A stretch of DNA of 64,000 nucleotides from Apostichopus japonicus (GCF_037975245.1 NC_092579.1:16270178-16334177), one strand, 5' to 3'. Positions 26,150 through 37,106 are shown, counted from the stretch's first letter. Numbers and translations are program-made. Notes: generated by a model not told the origin, from the letters alone.

Positions 26150-27419
26150 ATGCAACTTATCTTGACTTACAATAATCTGGTATTTGGCAACAAACACTAC
26201 CTCCAAATTCATGGCACTGCAATGGGTACCAAAATGGCACCGTCTTTTGCCAACATCTTTATGGGAAACCTCGAGAAAGAATTTTTATCTCGACAAAACT
26301 TGAAACCACACACGTGGTTACGTTACATTGACGATATCTTTATGATATGGACCCATGGTGAGGCAAATCTAAAACTCGTTTCATCACACTATCAAATTCA
26401 CTGCTGATTTTTCTGGACATGGCGTTCACTTTCTGGACACCACCGTGACCCTACAAAATGGTTCACTCAAAACAGACTTGTTCAATAAACCCACGAACAA
26501 GCACAACTAACTCTTACCAAGCAGTTGCCATCCACGTCACTGTACCAGAAATATTCCGATTTTGATTCACGCACTAAAGAACTGTCACAACACCTCCTAA
26601 ATAGACAGTATTTTCGGGGTACTATTGAAAATGCCATCAAAAAGGCTAAAAGCAAACCCCGTACCGAAACATTGACGTACAAAACTCGTCAAACCAGTTC
26701 CAAAAGGGTACCATTGGTTACTGAATTCCACCCTGGTCTCCCACCACTGGCTAATATTCTGGCATTCAGAAGAATTTTCACCTACTTCAAGGCACCGAAC
26801 GCCTGAAATCAGTATTCCCAGAATTACCTGTCATCGCTTTTAAAAGACCCAGCAACCTACGGGATATCTTAGTTCGGGCATCCTTTCGGGATGACACCCC
26901 ATTAGGGGAAAGCAAAACAGAAACTACAGGATCATCGCCCTGTACACAAAATTGCAAAACGTGCTTACTTGTCGATTCGACCGTGGCCTTTCAGAGCAAC
27001 CAAACCAAACGCACGTTCCAAATTCGGCACAAAATTAACTGCCTATCCAAAAATGTCATTTACCTCATCTACTGCAATATTTGTAACTTACGATACATTG
27101 GAGAGTCAAAACACACTCTTAGAATGAGAATGACACAACATAGATCGGCGATCAAAACAAAAAAGATCTACCAACCTGTTGCAACCTTCATTTACTTCAA
27201 TCTCCAAAATCATTCAATTGAGAATTTGCGTGTTATTGCCATTGACCAGAACGATTCCTGGACAGAAAAATCTAGGAAAGCGAAAGAAAATTTTGCCACG
27301 AGCAAAAGAGTAATAACGTATGTGTATTTGTATTGCAATGATTTAAATATTTATATGCCAATTTGTAGAGTGTTTAAAAAAAAATATTGCATCATTTTAG
27401 TTAAAGAAATGCCTGATTA
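26150..27419 (+). repeat. Array unit U14 (short, 1,270 bp)
   Basis: RT end 26150-26407, linker 26525-26806, endonuclease 26983-27420 with VATFIYF. It resembles U9, including CACTGCAATGG in the RT. The U8-end/U9 pair thus recurs as the U13-end/U14 pair, 6,339 bp downstream. Confidence 0.87.
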
Positions 27420-28690
27420 ATGCAACTTATCTTGACTTACAATAATCTGGTATTTGGCAACAAACACTACCTCCAAATTCATGGCACCGCAATGGGTACC
27501 AAAATGGCACCGTCTTTTGCCAACATCTTTATGGGAAACCTCGAGAAAGAATTTTTATCTCGACAAAACTTGAAACCACACACGTGGTTACGTTACATTG
27601 ACGATATCTTTATGATATGGACCCATGGTGAGGCAAATCTAAAACTCGTTTCATCACACTATCAAATTCACTGCTGATTTTTCTGGACATGGCGTTCACT
27701 TTCTGGACACCACCGTGACCCTACAAAATGGTTCACTCAAAACAGACTTGTTCAATAAACCCACGAACAAGCACAACTAACTCTTACCAAGCAGTTGCCA
27801 TCCACGTCACTGTACCAGAAATATTCCGATTTTGATTCACGCACTAAAGAACTGTCACAACACCTCCTAAATAGACAGTATTTTCGGGGTACTATTGAAA
27901 ATGCCATCAAAAAGGCTAAAAGCAAACCCCGTACCGAAACATTGACGTACAAAACTCGTCAAACCAGTTCCAAAAGGGTACCATTGGTTACTGAATTCCA
28001 CCCTGGTCTCCCACCACTGGCTAATATTCTGGCATTCAGAAGAATTTTCACCTACTTCAAGGCACCGAACGCCTGAAATCAGTATTCCCAGAATTACCTG
28101 TCATCGCTTTTAAAAGACCCAGCAACCTACGGGATATCTTAGTTCGGGCATCCTTTCGGGATGACACCCCATTAGGGGAAAGCAAAACAGAAACTACAGG
28201 ATCATCGCCCTGTACACAAAATTGCAAAACGTGCGTACTTGTCGATTCGACCGGGGCCTTTCAGAGCAACCAAACCAAACGCACGTTCCAAATTCGGCAC
28301 AAAATTAACTGCCTATCCAAAAATGTCATTTACCTCATCTACTGCAATATTTGTAACTTGCAATACATAGGAGAGTCAAAACCCACTCTTAGAATGAGAA
28401 TGACACAACATAGATCGGCGATCAAAACAAAAAAGATCTACCAACCTGTTGCAAATCACTTCAATCTCCAAAATCATTCAATTGAGAATTTGCGTGTTAT
28501 TGCCATTGACCAGAACGATTCTTGGACAGATAAATCTAGGAAAGCGAAAGAAAATTTTGCCACGAGCAAAAGAGTAATAACGTATGTGTATTTGTATTGC
28601 AATGATTTAAATATTTATATGCCAATTTGAAGAGTGTTAAAAAAAAAACATATTGCATCATTTAGTTAAAGAAATGCCTGATTGTTCGTT
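27420..28690 (+). repeat. Array unit U15 (last unit, runs into diverged satellite)
   Basis: RT end 27420-27677, linker 27795-28076, endonuclease piece 28358-28630. The nuclease part differs from all other units (LQYIGESKPTLRM) and is followed by the long-unit type of 3' sequence (CCTGATTGTTCG), not the short junction. This is therefore an original edge of the array. From about 28700 the satellite is clearly diverged. Confidence 0.82.
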
Positions 28691-29395
28691 TCTAGTTTAT
28701 ATTTTATAGATGTGTCAGACGTTCCCAGCCACTAATACCACCAACCATCCCTTCCACAACTCACCAGCTACCTTCCCCAGCCTTCTGCACCAAGCAAAAG
28801 AGTAATAACTTATGGGTGTTTGTATTGCAATAATTTGTGTCTTGGGTATGACTGGGTATGACATCATTTAGTTAAAGAAATCCCTAATTGTTCGTTTCTA
28901 GTTTATATTATATAGATGTTCCAGGCGTTCCCAGCCACCAACCACCAAATACCACCATCGACAAGCCCCATCATCTTTGACCACCAGCCACCTTCCTCCA
29001 GGCGTCACCAACCACCAAATACCACCATCATCAAGCTCCAGCTGCCACCGACTACCAGCCGCCAGCTACAAGTCACCGGCATTTTTGCACGTGCAAAAGA
29101 GAAATAAAGTATGTGTGTTTGTATTTCAATGAATTTACTATATATTTTGTTGAGTGTTTTAAGTAAAATAAAATATGGCACCATCCACCGACCACTAGTC
29201 ACCAGCCACTAGCCTTTTGCCATGAGCAAAATAATTATTACTTATGTGTGTTTGTATTGCAATTGATTTTACTATAGATTATTGTGCGAATTTTATGCGT
29301 GTTTACATAACATATAAATGCATTATGTTAAATAGAAATGATTGATTGTTCTCATCTAGTTCCAAGTTCGAAGTTTATTTCTCCATCCACCAACC
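28691..29395. repeat. Diverged satellite copies flanking the array
   Basis: Landmarks of the 218-bp satellite recur in degraded form: GTTCCCAGCC followed by CAAGCAAAAGAG near 28790, TTCTAGTTTATATTATATAG near 28895, GCACGTGCAAAAGAG near 29088, and CCTTTTGCCATGAGC near 29213. CCACCAA-rich expansions lie between them. Array-edge copies that escaped homogenisation are usually more diverged, and that is the pattern here. No gene is visible. Confidence 0.7.
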
Positions 29396-29431
29396 ACGAA
29401 TTACCTGCACCAGCCACCAATCACCAGCCAA

Positions 29432-29577
29432 CGCCAGATGAACTGAAAGGGTTGTAGTCTCCGCCCGATGAACTGAACGCTTGTTGTCTCCGCCAGATGC
29501 AGTGATTGCTTGCAGCCTCCACTTGATGAAGTGACCGATTGCAGCCTCCGCCAGATGAAGTGACCGCTAGCAGCCAC
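29432..29577. repeat. Minisatellite, five ~29-bp units
   Basis: Units read roughly CGCCAGATGAACTGA followed by a variable part ending TTGCAGCCTC. Frames across it are repeat artefacts. A further direct repeat of ~50 bp (AAGATGAACTGGAAGAAAAT...) lies at 29782 and 29877, 95 bp apart. Confidence 0.6.
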
Positions 29578-30124
29578 CAGAAACTCTGCCATCTACTACC
29601 CAGTCTCCATAGTATAAAGTAGTCTAGGTCAGTACCAGATAAATTTGTTCCTAAATGACGCATTGATTAATAGTCCTAAAATACTTTAAAAAATACTTCA
29701 ACATAGATGTACGAGAGGAACCCATATCCAAAGCTTGCTTCAATATTTTTGAGTAATATAATCTCGTTTCTCGGCAGCCTGAAGATGAACTGGAAGAAAA
29801 TACCTGCAACCACCTCCAAGATATTTGATCGACCTTCCATCGTTAATCCACCACTGTGAACTCGTAATTTCTCAATGAAGATGAACTGGAAGAAAATACC
29901 TGCAACCACCTCGAAGATATATGATCGACTTACCACTGTGAATTGTGTAGGGTGAGGATGTATAGACTATACTTCAAGGAGTAACTACTACATCAATGAG
30001 AAAGCAGAGCTGGAATATCCATATCTCTTGTCGGTTTATCGAAGGACATCACATTATTTAATACTACACGTCTTAAATTGCTAACGTAAAATTCATGGTA
30101 TATGTCCACATCAGAATTTTACTT

Positions 30125-31385
30125 CGTATTTTTTTCTCTTCGTATTTACTCCATTTATTATATTTACTCGTTTTACTCTATTTACTCAATTTAATCTATT
30201 TACCTTATTTATTATATTTACCTTATTAACTTTATTTACTTTATTTACTTGATTATCTTGATTTACTTGATTTATGTTATTTACGTTATTTGCTTTGCTT
30301 ACTTTGTTTACTTTATTTACTTTTTTTACTGTAATTAGTTTCTTTACTTTATTTATTTATTTTTTATATATATATATATGTATGCGTGTGTGTGGTTTGT
30401 ATTATACAATTATATATAGAATTCTATCTATATGTGTGCGTGCGTGTGCGTGTGTGTTGCTTGTATATACAATTGTATATAGAATTATTTATGTACTATC
30501 TATACAATTTTATTTATATATATATATATATATACATTCATTGGTCTTTGTCGTTCAACTTCATATAACAGAGTCTTTTCGAGATCCGGCTTCTCAATAC
30601 AGATCTCATAGAGTAAGGATATATTTGTCATCAAAACATATATATATTTCACATTGTTCGAAACTGGTGACAAATGTGCCTATGTTTACTTTATTTAATT
30701 TATCTACTTTATCTACTTTATTTACTTTATTTACTATATATTTTATTTACTTATACCATACTCTTTTTACTCTATTTACATCATTACTTCATTTACTCTA
30801 TTTACATTATAACTTTCTTTACTCTATTTACATTATTATTTCATTTACCCTATTAACTATATTTACTCTATTTATATTTGCTCTATTTACTTTAATTAGT
30901 TTATTTACTTTATTAATAATTTAATATATATTTGTGGGTGTGTGTGTGCGTATATGTGTGTGTGGTTTGTATATACAGTTATATATATTTGTATTTACAT
31001 TATAAACTTACATTTTATTTACTATATTTACATGATATAATTTATTTCACTTCATTTACTTTATTTATATATTTGTTACTTTATTTATTTTATTTACTTT
31101 ATTAACATTATCTTCTATATTAACTCTATTTATATTTACTCTATTTACTTAAATTAGTTTATTTACTTTAATTATTTATTTTATTTATTTTTATATATGT
31201 ATGCGTGTGTGTGTGGTTTGTATATACAATTATATATAGAATTGTATCAATATGTGTGTGTGTGGGTGCGTGTGTGTGTTGCTTGTATATACAATTGTAT
31301 ATAGAATTATTTATGTACTATCTATACAATTTTAATTATATATATATATATATAGATATATATATATATATAGATATATATATAT

Positions 31386-31425
<40 letters not shown>

Positions 31426-31800
31426 TCGATTCACTTGATTTACTCGATTTACTCTATTTACTTTATTTACTTTATATTTTATTTACTTATACCTTTCTCT
31501 ATTTACATTATTACTTTATTTACTCTATTTACATTATTACTTTATTTACTCTATTTACATTATTACTTTATTTACTCTATTTACATTATTACTTTTTTTA
31601 CTCTATTTACATTATTATTATTTTTACCCTATTTACATTATTACTTTATTTACTCTAGTTACATTATTACTTTATTTACTCTATATACTTTATTTGTGTG
31701 TGTTTGGCTTGTATATACAATTGTATATAGGATTATTGATGTTATATCTCTACAATTTTAATTATATATATATTTATTTGCCTTTGTCGTTCATTTCTGG
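30125..31800. repeat. TTTACT/TTTACA low-complexity tract with TA and GT runs
   Basis: Long runs of TTTACT-like hexamers alternate with TA dinucleotides (notably about 31337-31425) and TG-rich patches. A ~200-bp segment containing TGTATGCGTGTGTG and TTGTATATACAATTGTATAT occurs near 30365-30530 and again near 31195-31345, with a partial third copy near 31695-31770. The long Leu/Phe/Tyr frames here are compositional. Confidence 0.75.
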
Positions 31801-32990
31801 TGACAAATGCCTACAGTTGAATTCCGATCTCTGTACCTGTTTCGAACCTTTGGATATTTAATCAGTGTCCATAGCCTAGTGGCCATGTTGTCCGCTTATA
31901 AATCTAAATGGGGTAAAGATTGGGTTTTTAGTCCAGGGGTTTTCATGATTTTCACCACATTTTGTATTGCAATCTTTTAAATTGGGCAAAGTTAGTTTAT
32001 CAAAGTATATGATTATTTTGTTATGTATAACGAAGTTTACTTTCGTTATGTTAAAGTTTGCACGATAACCGAAATAATTTGTGTGTGTTAAAATCATGAA
32101 CACCTCCATGGTTTTCCCAGTCAATTATAAACAGATTACCTCTTGTCTGTATGGTATAGGTAATAACTGTATCTCGTTTTCTTTACTTAGTATACTAAGA
32201 TCTAAATTTACTTTACAGTATAATCCCTCGTTCTTTTATTCCTTCATATTTTCAGAAAATGCATATTGTAATAGATATAGTACTTAGTAGGTATAGAGAA
32301 TATATTCAGACACACACACACACGATATTTCCTCCATGGGGTTATTGAATAGCAGTGTACCTAAAGTTGTGTGTGTGTGTGTTCGTTAACAGAGGTCAAA
32401 GTCCTAAAGCACTGTGAACCAAAATATCGTTTGTAGTGTGGAGGTAAAGGTCATTCCATTATAGGTCTACTTGAGATATTGAAATAATTTTGGGACACAG
32501 TACGAAAGATTCCTTGCTACGCATTCATCAAAGCTTGTATCCTGTATAAATAAAAATTAGGAAATAAAAATGTATATATATATATTTATTTATGTGTGTG
32601 TTTCTTTCTTTATTTCTTGTCAATGCGAAGTAAACCCATGCCACACTGCAATTTGGAAAATCTCAATGTTGCAGGAGAAAACAAATGTGCAGTGTTTGAT
32701 GCACGTGCCCTTTCATAATCACCTCTTGTGTTGCAAAGGCCTTCAATTAGCTCAGAAGAGTTGCTCAGTTCATCATAAATAATTAAAATTAAACAATTAT
32801 ATTTCAGATGAAATATGTTATATGCACATGTCTGGGTGAATGAATATGTATATATATATATGGCATTTACTGGGCGGAACCAGGTTCTTTGTCAGTAGGG
32901 AATTCACGTCTCGATAAATCACTTACGTCCACCGTAGTACCCATATCTCCATATATCTCCAGATCTTGTGTAGTAGTAAAAGGATATCAT
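31801..32990. other. No gene recognised; CA/GT and TA dinucleotide runs
   Basis: A (CA)n run near 32308 and a (GT)n run near 32370 face each other and could form a hairpin. TA runs lie near 32570 and 32848. I see no conserved frame. Confidence 0.5.
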
Positions 32991-33162
32991 TCACGGTATT
33001 GGCTCACGAATAGGTGTTTAGGAAAACAAAGTTCATGCAATGAAAAACATGATAAGGAATGAAACTTTATCAAAATTGTCCGTCAACTGCACAAGAAAAG
33101 TCAACGATGCAAAAAACGATGCAACAAATTTCTGAAACTGTTGATATTGCAATCGATGCCAT

Positions 33163-33906
33163 ATGCATAACAATCCAGGCATTGGTATTGAAAGGCTGGA
33201 TCTCCAGAAACTATTCATGTTTGCTACCTCACAAACGCATTTTTTATTCAATGGTAATTACTATGATCAAGTGGACGGTGTGGCAATGGGTTCACCATTA
33301 GCACCGGTGTTGGCAAATCTCTTCGTGGGTCATTTGGAGAAACACTTTCTGAATGATTCATCTGCCCTATCCAAACCTTATCACTACCGCAGATATGTTG
33401 GCGATATTTTCTGTCTTTTCCAAAATGAGGGTGAAGCCATCAATTTCTTCAATTTATCAATACCCGGCACCCTAACATAAAATTCACTATTGAGAAGCAA
33501 AAAGACAGTACGCTACCTTTTCTTGGATGTGCTTGTCAGCAACATTGGTCATTGCAACACTTCCATTTATCATAAGCCCACGTCACGTATTCAGGGTTAC
33601 TAACCAATTTTTTTCAGTTTCATTCCTTATTCTTACAAAATTGGTCTCATTAAAACGTTAGTGGATAGAATGTACAAGGTCAACAAATCTTGGAAAGGAT
33701 TTGACCTAGACCTAAAAGGACTTATGTCCACACTCGGCAAAAATCAGTTCCCTTCTCACTTAATTGACAAAGTTGTGAAATCGTATTTACAAAACGAGGT
33801 GTCACCGGAAAATACCATTGGCTCGGCTTTTCACATTCCTGATTTTACAAGCTCCCGTACATTGTTAATTTCTCTGGGCACGATCAGAACAAAGTTAGAC
33901 AGTTGA
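33163..33906 (+). pseudogene. Second Penelope-like reverse transcriptase fragment
   Basis: From 33163 the frame reads FATSQTHFLFNGNYYDQVDG, then GVAMGSPLAPVLANLFVGHLE (RT motif B) and YRRYVGDIFCLF. The last should be the catalytic YxDD box, but its first Asp is Gly, which should abolish polymerase activity. After a frame break near 33470 the thumb continues (KFTIEKQKDST...LPFLD). A third open stretch, 33661-33906, has the connector that follows in this RT group (KTLVDRMYKVNKSWKGFDLD). No GIY-YIG domain follows. The protein is clearly different from the 0-28 kb array, so this is a separate lineage. Confidence 0.75.
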
Positions 33907-34426
33907 TCAAATCGCATTGTAATCGCATTGTAACCAAATCGCATTGTAACCATTGATATTAAATTAGTGTTTATCTCATTTAAAGTTCGAAATATGTGTG
34001 TAGCAAAAGATATGATTCCTTAAATCTCGTGTGGTCTATAAATTCATCTGCACAAGCTGTAGCACAAGAAAGAAAGAAAAAAGGGTGAATGGTATTTTGA
34101 AATGCTGGTTTTGTGATAGCTTTTTAAAATAAAAGTCATTCCACTGCGGAGATATGCCCAATTTATATATTTGGTCTCATATTGTAGTTATATGGCTTTT
34201 GTCTAAAAAGCTGCCACATTGCCGAGTTACGTCCAATTTTCAATACAATTGTAGTTCCTTATAATTTTTTGTTTCAAATTATATTGTAGTTTTGAAACAT
34301 CAAAAATGTCATGTATTCCCAACTGGAAAATACTATGAGCAACATAATTTAAATGTAATTTACACAAATAATGCTTTTGTTTTTCCTTTCTTAATTCTTG
34401 TCATTGCATGTACTAGTACTTGTTTA
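33907..34426. other. No feature recognised
   Basis: AT-rich sequence between the PLE fragment and the first hAT element. A near-perfect short direct repeat (ATCGCATTGTAA) occurs near 33909-33940. Nothing else is seen. Confidence 0.5.
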
Positions 34427-34434
34427 CCGGTACC

Positions 34435-35523
34435 CAGGCGCGGCGGAACGGAAAAATTATTGGGGGGCTAATGTGTGGAGACTATCTAAGCGGAGCGCCA
34501 CCATCGGTTGGCGCGGAGCGTACAAGAAAATTTTGGGTTTTTTCAAACCCCCAGATGGCCGGAAACGGCACTTCCCGAGTGTTTTATGCTGCGAATACCT
34601 AGCCCTAAAATATGGGTCTCAAGCCTGCAATTTCTCAGATTGCACGTAAAAGTCTGTAAAAACATTGTAATTTGTATATTCGATGGTGTTTTAAGAGAGT
34701 AGCTATTACTCGTAGTGTACTCGCAAAGACGTTTTTGAGTGTAGCAAGGGCAGTGGCGGAGCTAGGGGTATTGGTCAGGGGGGGGGGCAAGAATGGTCTG
34801 TAGGGGCGCTTTCGACACTATCTAAGCGGAGCGCCACCACAGGTTGGTGCGGAGCGTACAGAAATTTTTTGAGTAAAGTTACTCCCTAGATTGCAGGAAA
34901 TGACCCTTTCCGGGCCTTGCTAATTTGCTGATAAACGGAGAATAAATAGGTGTCGTCGCCATTTTGTCGGAAAATTACACCAACAGAATATGACAAATGT
35001 CAATAGGTATATGAGAGCGCAATAAAATAGTCAATAATCGCGAATAAGTTAAAAGTAGTGAAAAGCTGAAAAGGGTGCCAGCAGTCCATTTGAGTCCGTC
35101 GGGAGGGGGGGGGGGAATTCGCCCCTGACTGTATATATGGACTCTCCGCCACTAAGTAAGGGGATGTTGGAGAACTGGCTGAAATGAGGCAAGTCATTGG
35201 CCTAAGACGAAGTTGTGTTACGCTTACCGGTACTCACACTAACTGCTTCCACTTTTCACGGGGCGTGAAGATGCGGTTGGGGTGACAATGTGGTCTATAG
35301 CCAGGGGACGGGCCGAGGGACCAGGGTCCCCCAGCAATTACTAAAATTATTACACCTATATAGTATATGTGTGCATCGGACAGATCGACAAGTATGCATT
35401 GAAAATTGGGGACGCTTCGGAGCCTTGGTAAATATTGGGGGGGCTTATCATGCATTTGCCCCCTCAACTTTTTCATTGGGGGGGCTGAGCCCCCCCAAGC
35501 CCCCCCCGGTTCCGCCGCCACTG
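34435..35523. mobile_element. Non-autonomous hAT-type element A (1,089 bp, contains a nested element)
   Basis: The left end CAGGCGCGGCGGAACGG and the complement of the right end CAGTGGCGGCGGAACCGG form terminal inverted repeats. Both sides carry the 8-bp duplication CCGGTACC (34427-34434 and 35524-35531). An 8-bp TSD and CAG-initial ends are hAT hallmarks. No transposase frame is present. Subtracting the nested element and its TSD leaves about 677 bp, close to the 668-bp inverted relative at 50227-50894. Confidence 0.88.
34751..35154. mobile_element. Nested hAT-type MITE B inside element A (404 bp)
   Basis: Ends are CAGTGGCGGAG and CTCCGCCACT(A). Flanks AGCAAGGG (34743-34750) and AGTAAGGG (35155-35162) are an 8-bp TSD with one mismatch. 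The copy of element A at 50.2-50.9 kb has the uninterrupted site at 50580-50587 (AGTAAGGG on the minus strand), which shows the insertion directly. Contents include a G-run, the shared ~100-bp core and no coding capacity. Confidence 0.88.
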
Positions 35524-35572
35524 CCGGTACCTACAAATTGATTCCCACATCATTTTTATTTCATTCTTTCAC

Positions 35573-36349
35573 AGAATTGGAACCATCCACTTCCAGCGGG
35601 GAACCCAAAGCTAAGGATACGTCATCTACAGCAGAAACAAGCTTGGTTGGTAACGCTCTAGCTCCAGTGTGGTCAGCTTTCGCAAGACATTATCTAAACC
35701 TGTCCTTCCTGAGGTGTGCATCATCTGTTGTGGCAACAGTCATGGAGAGATCGTGACGGATGAAAGAAGAAAGAACCTTTGCTTTTATGGTGAACTGCTA
35801 GATGGTGGCAAACTAGCAATAGCTGCTAATGACAAGAAAGATGTCCGGATATTCATGCAGATTCGTAGAAGAGACTGTGTGGCCATCGCAGGCACGTAGC
35901 CAGGAATTTGCCAAGGGAGGGGCGAAACTGTAGATTTGGCATTGCAAACTATCTAAGCGTAGCGCCACCATGATTGGCGCGAAGCCTACAAGAAAATTTT
36001 GGCTGAAAATGCCTCCCAGATCGCTGGAAAAGGCACTTCCCAGGCCTTGTAAGTTGCATCTTAGCATTTTCTCTTTTGAAATACTAGCGATATCATAAAA
36101 ACATTAAAAAAATATGCTCAAGGGGGGGGGGGCGGCTGCCCCCTTTGCCCCCCCCCCCCTTGGCTACGCACCTGGGCCATCGAAGTGAGATACCACCGGA
36201 GCTGCTTCAAAGGTTACACAAATTATTTAACCAGAAACGATGCAGAGCCAAAGGAACAGATGTATGCCAAAGGATTTGATGCCTTTTGTAAATACAACAT
36301 TGATCAGAAGATCATAGTGGATAAGAATATATATGATCAAAGAATATAA
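35573..36349 (+). pseudogene. Exon of a multi-copy Cys/His-rich gene, split by a MITE
   Basis: After a splice-acceptor-like TTCATTCTTTCACAG, a frame starts with EPSTSSGEPKAKDTSSTAET. One frame change near 35670 leads to KPVLPEVCIICCGNSHGE, and the frame then continues to CVAI at 35888. The codon is interrupted by a 286-bp MITE and resumes at 36183 as EVRYHRSCFKGYTNYLTR, ending at TAA 36347-36349. The CxxC plus YHRSC pattern is familiar from multi-copy uncharacterised invertebrate proteins, probably a metal-binding module; the function is unknown to me. It is the N-terminal part only. Confidence 0.65.
35889..36174. mobile_element. hAT-type MITE C inserted in coding sequence (286 bp)
   Basis: Ends CAGGCACGTAGCC and GGCTACGCACCTG are inverted repeats. 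The 8-bp TSD GGCCATCG is perfect (35881-35888 and 36175-36182). Removing the element and one TSD copy restores the interrupted reading frame without a shift. Inside are the shared core (35948-36058) and G/C homopolymers near the right end. Confidence 0.92.
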
Positions 36350-36381
36350 TATTTTACAAAACTTGTAATATTTTACAATAT

Positions 36382-36547
36382 AGGGACATTGCGCAGCGAC
36401 AACTGGTAAAGAACAGAATAGGTAAAGCACAGGTTAAGATCAGCGTGGACGATAGTCTATTCTATAAAACAATGGATTATCTTCCAAACAGATCTTAACG
36501 TGTGCTTTACCTGTGCCGTTTACATGTTGTTGCTGTGCAATGTCCCT
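36382..36547. repeat. Imperfect inverted repeat, ~60-bp arms
   Basis: Arms at 36382-36441 and 36491-36547 share AGGGACATTGC, GGTAAAGCACA and GTTAAGATC. The layout suggests a small foldback MITE or long hairpin. I could not identify a TSD. Confidence 0.6.
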
Positions 36548-37106
36548 GATATTTTAAGTTTCTACACTGTAACAAACAATAGGAAATGAGATAAACTTGC
36601 TCTATTCCTAGAGGTGTCCAATTTGGATTGCTGAGTTTGATACTCTAGCAAGTGGTGTCTTCAGAGCAACACCTTTAAGCTTTGAAGGCCACACTAGCTA
36701 AAGTATTGTGAAATCAGCTCTTCAAAATGGATACCAGTAGGTAAAGTTCAGGTGGTTTATTAATTTAGTTACCCAACTCACATAGTTAAAGCTTGATTTT
36801 GTTGTTTGAAATGATTACTAGTAAAACAGGAAAACGTCAAACAACGATGTAATCTTTTCTTACTTAAAGGTTTGAATCATATTTATGTACATAAAACATA
36901 TAAATTGAAAAGAAAGTGTTGTTGCATTTGTTTGTAGTCTTAGTTTATCCCAAAGCAAGTCATGATTTATTTACATACTGACTTAGCAAACTTATTAATG
37001 TGTATTTCATTAATATTTTAATGCATCACTAATCCTTTATGGCTTCAGAACAACAAATATTATAAGCCTAATAGGGTTCTGTTACGCAAAAGTGTTTGTG
37101 AATCCA
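36548..37106. other. No feature recognised
   Basis: AT-rich non-coding sequence between the inverted repeat and the Harbinger relic. No frame or repeat stands out. Confidence 0.5.

Larger units (their letters stand above)
1..28690 (+). mobile_element. Tandem array of 16 truncated Penelope-like element units
   Basis: Sixteen head-to-tail units repeat the same cassette: the last part of a reverse transcriptase (HGTAMGTKMAP and YIDD boxes), a thumb/linker region, a Cys-rich stretch (CTQNCKTC) and a GIY-YIG nuclease domain (YLIYC...YIGES...R...H). RT followed by GIY-YIG is the diagnostic order of endonuclease-bearing PLEs, which are known to form tandem arrays. RT ATGs lie at 2084, 4327, 6570, 8377, 10657, 13337, 15506, 18547, 19811, 21081, 22351, 23621, 24885, 26150 and 27420; U0 is cut by the window start. 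No unit has the N-terminal half of the RT, so all descend from one truncated monomer by tandem duplication rather than by separate insertions. Shared frameshifts make every unit non-autonomous. Confidence 0.9.

Noticed and set aside
1-28690. Hammerhead ribozymes, which many PLEs carry
   Set aside because: I looked by eye for CTGATGA...GAAA cores on both strands of the array units and saw none. A covariance search would settle it.
30274-30924. 216-codon Leu/Phe/Tyr-rich frame resembling a membrane protein
   Set aside because: It is a translation of TTTACT/TA low-complexity DNA; stops are rare only because of composition.
34398-35541. Several 60-95-codon frames in hAT element A
   Set aside because: They cross inverted repeats, the nested MITE and G-runs, and are not shared in frame with the inverted copy A2.
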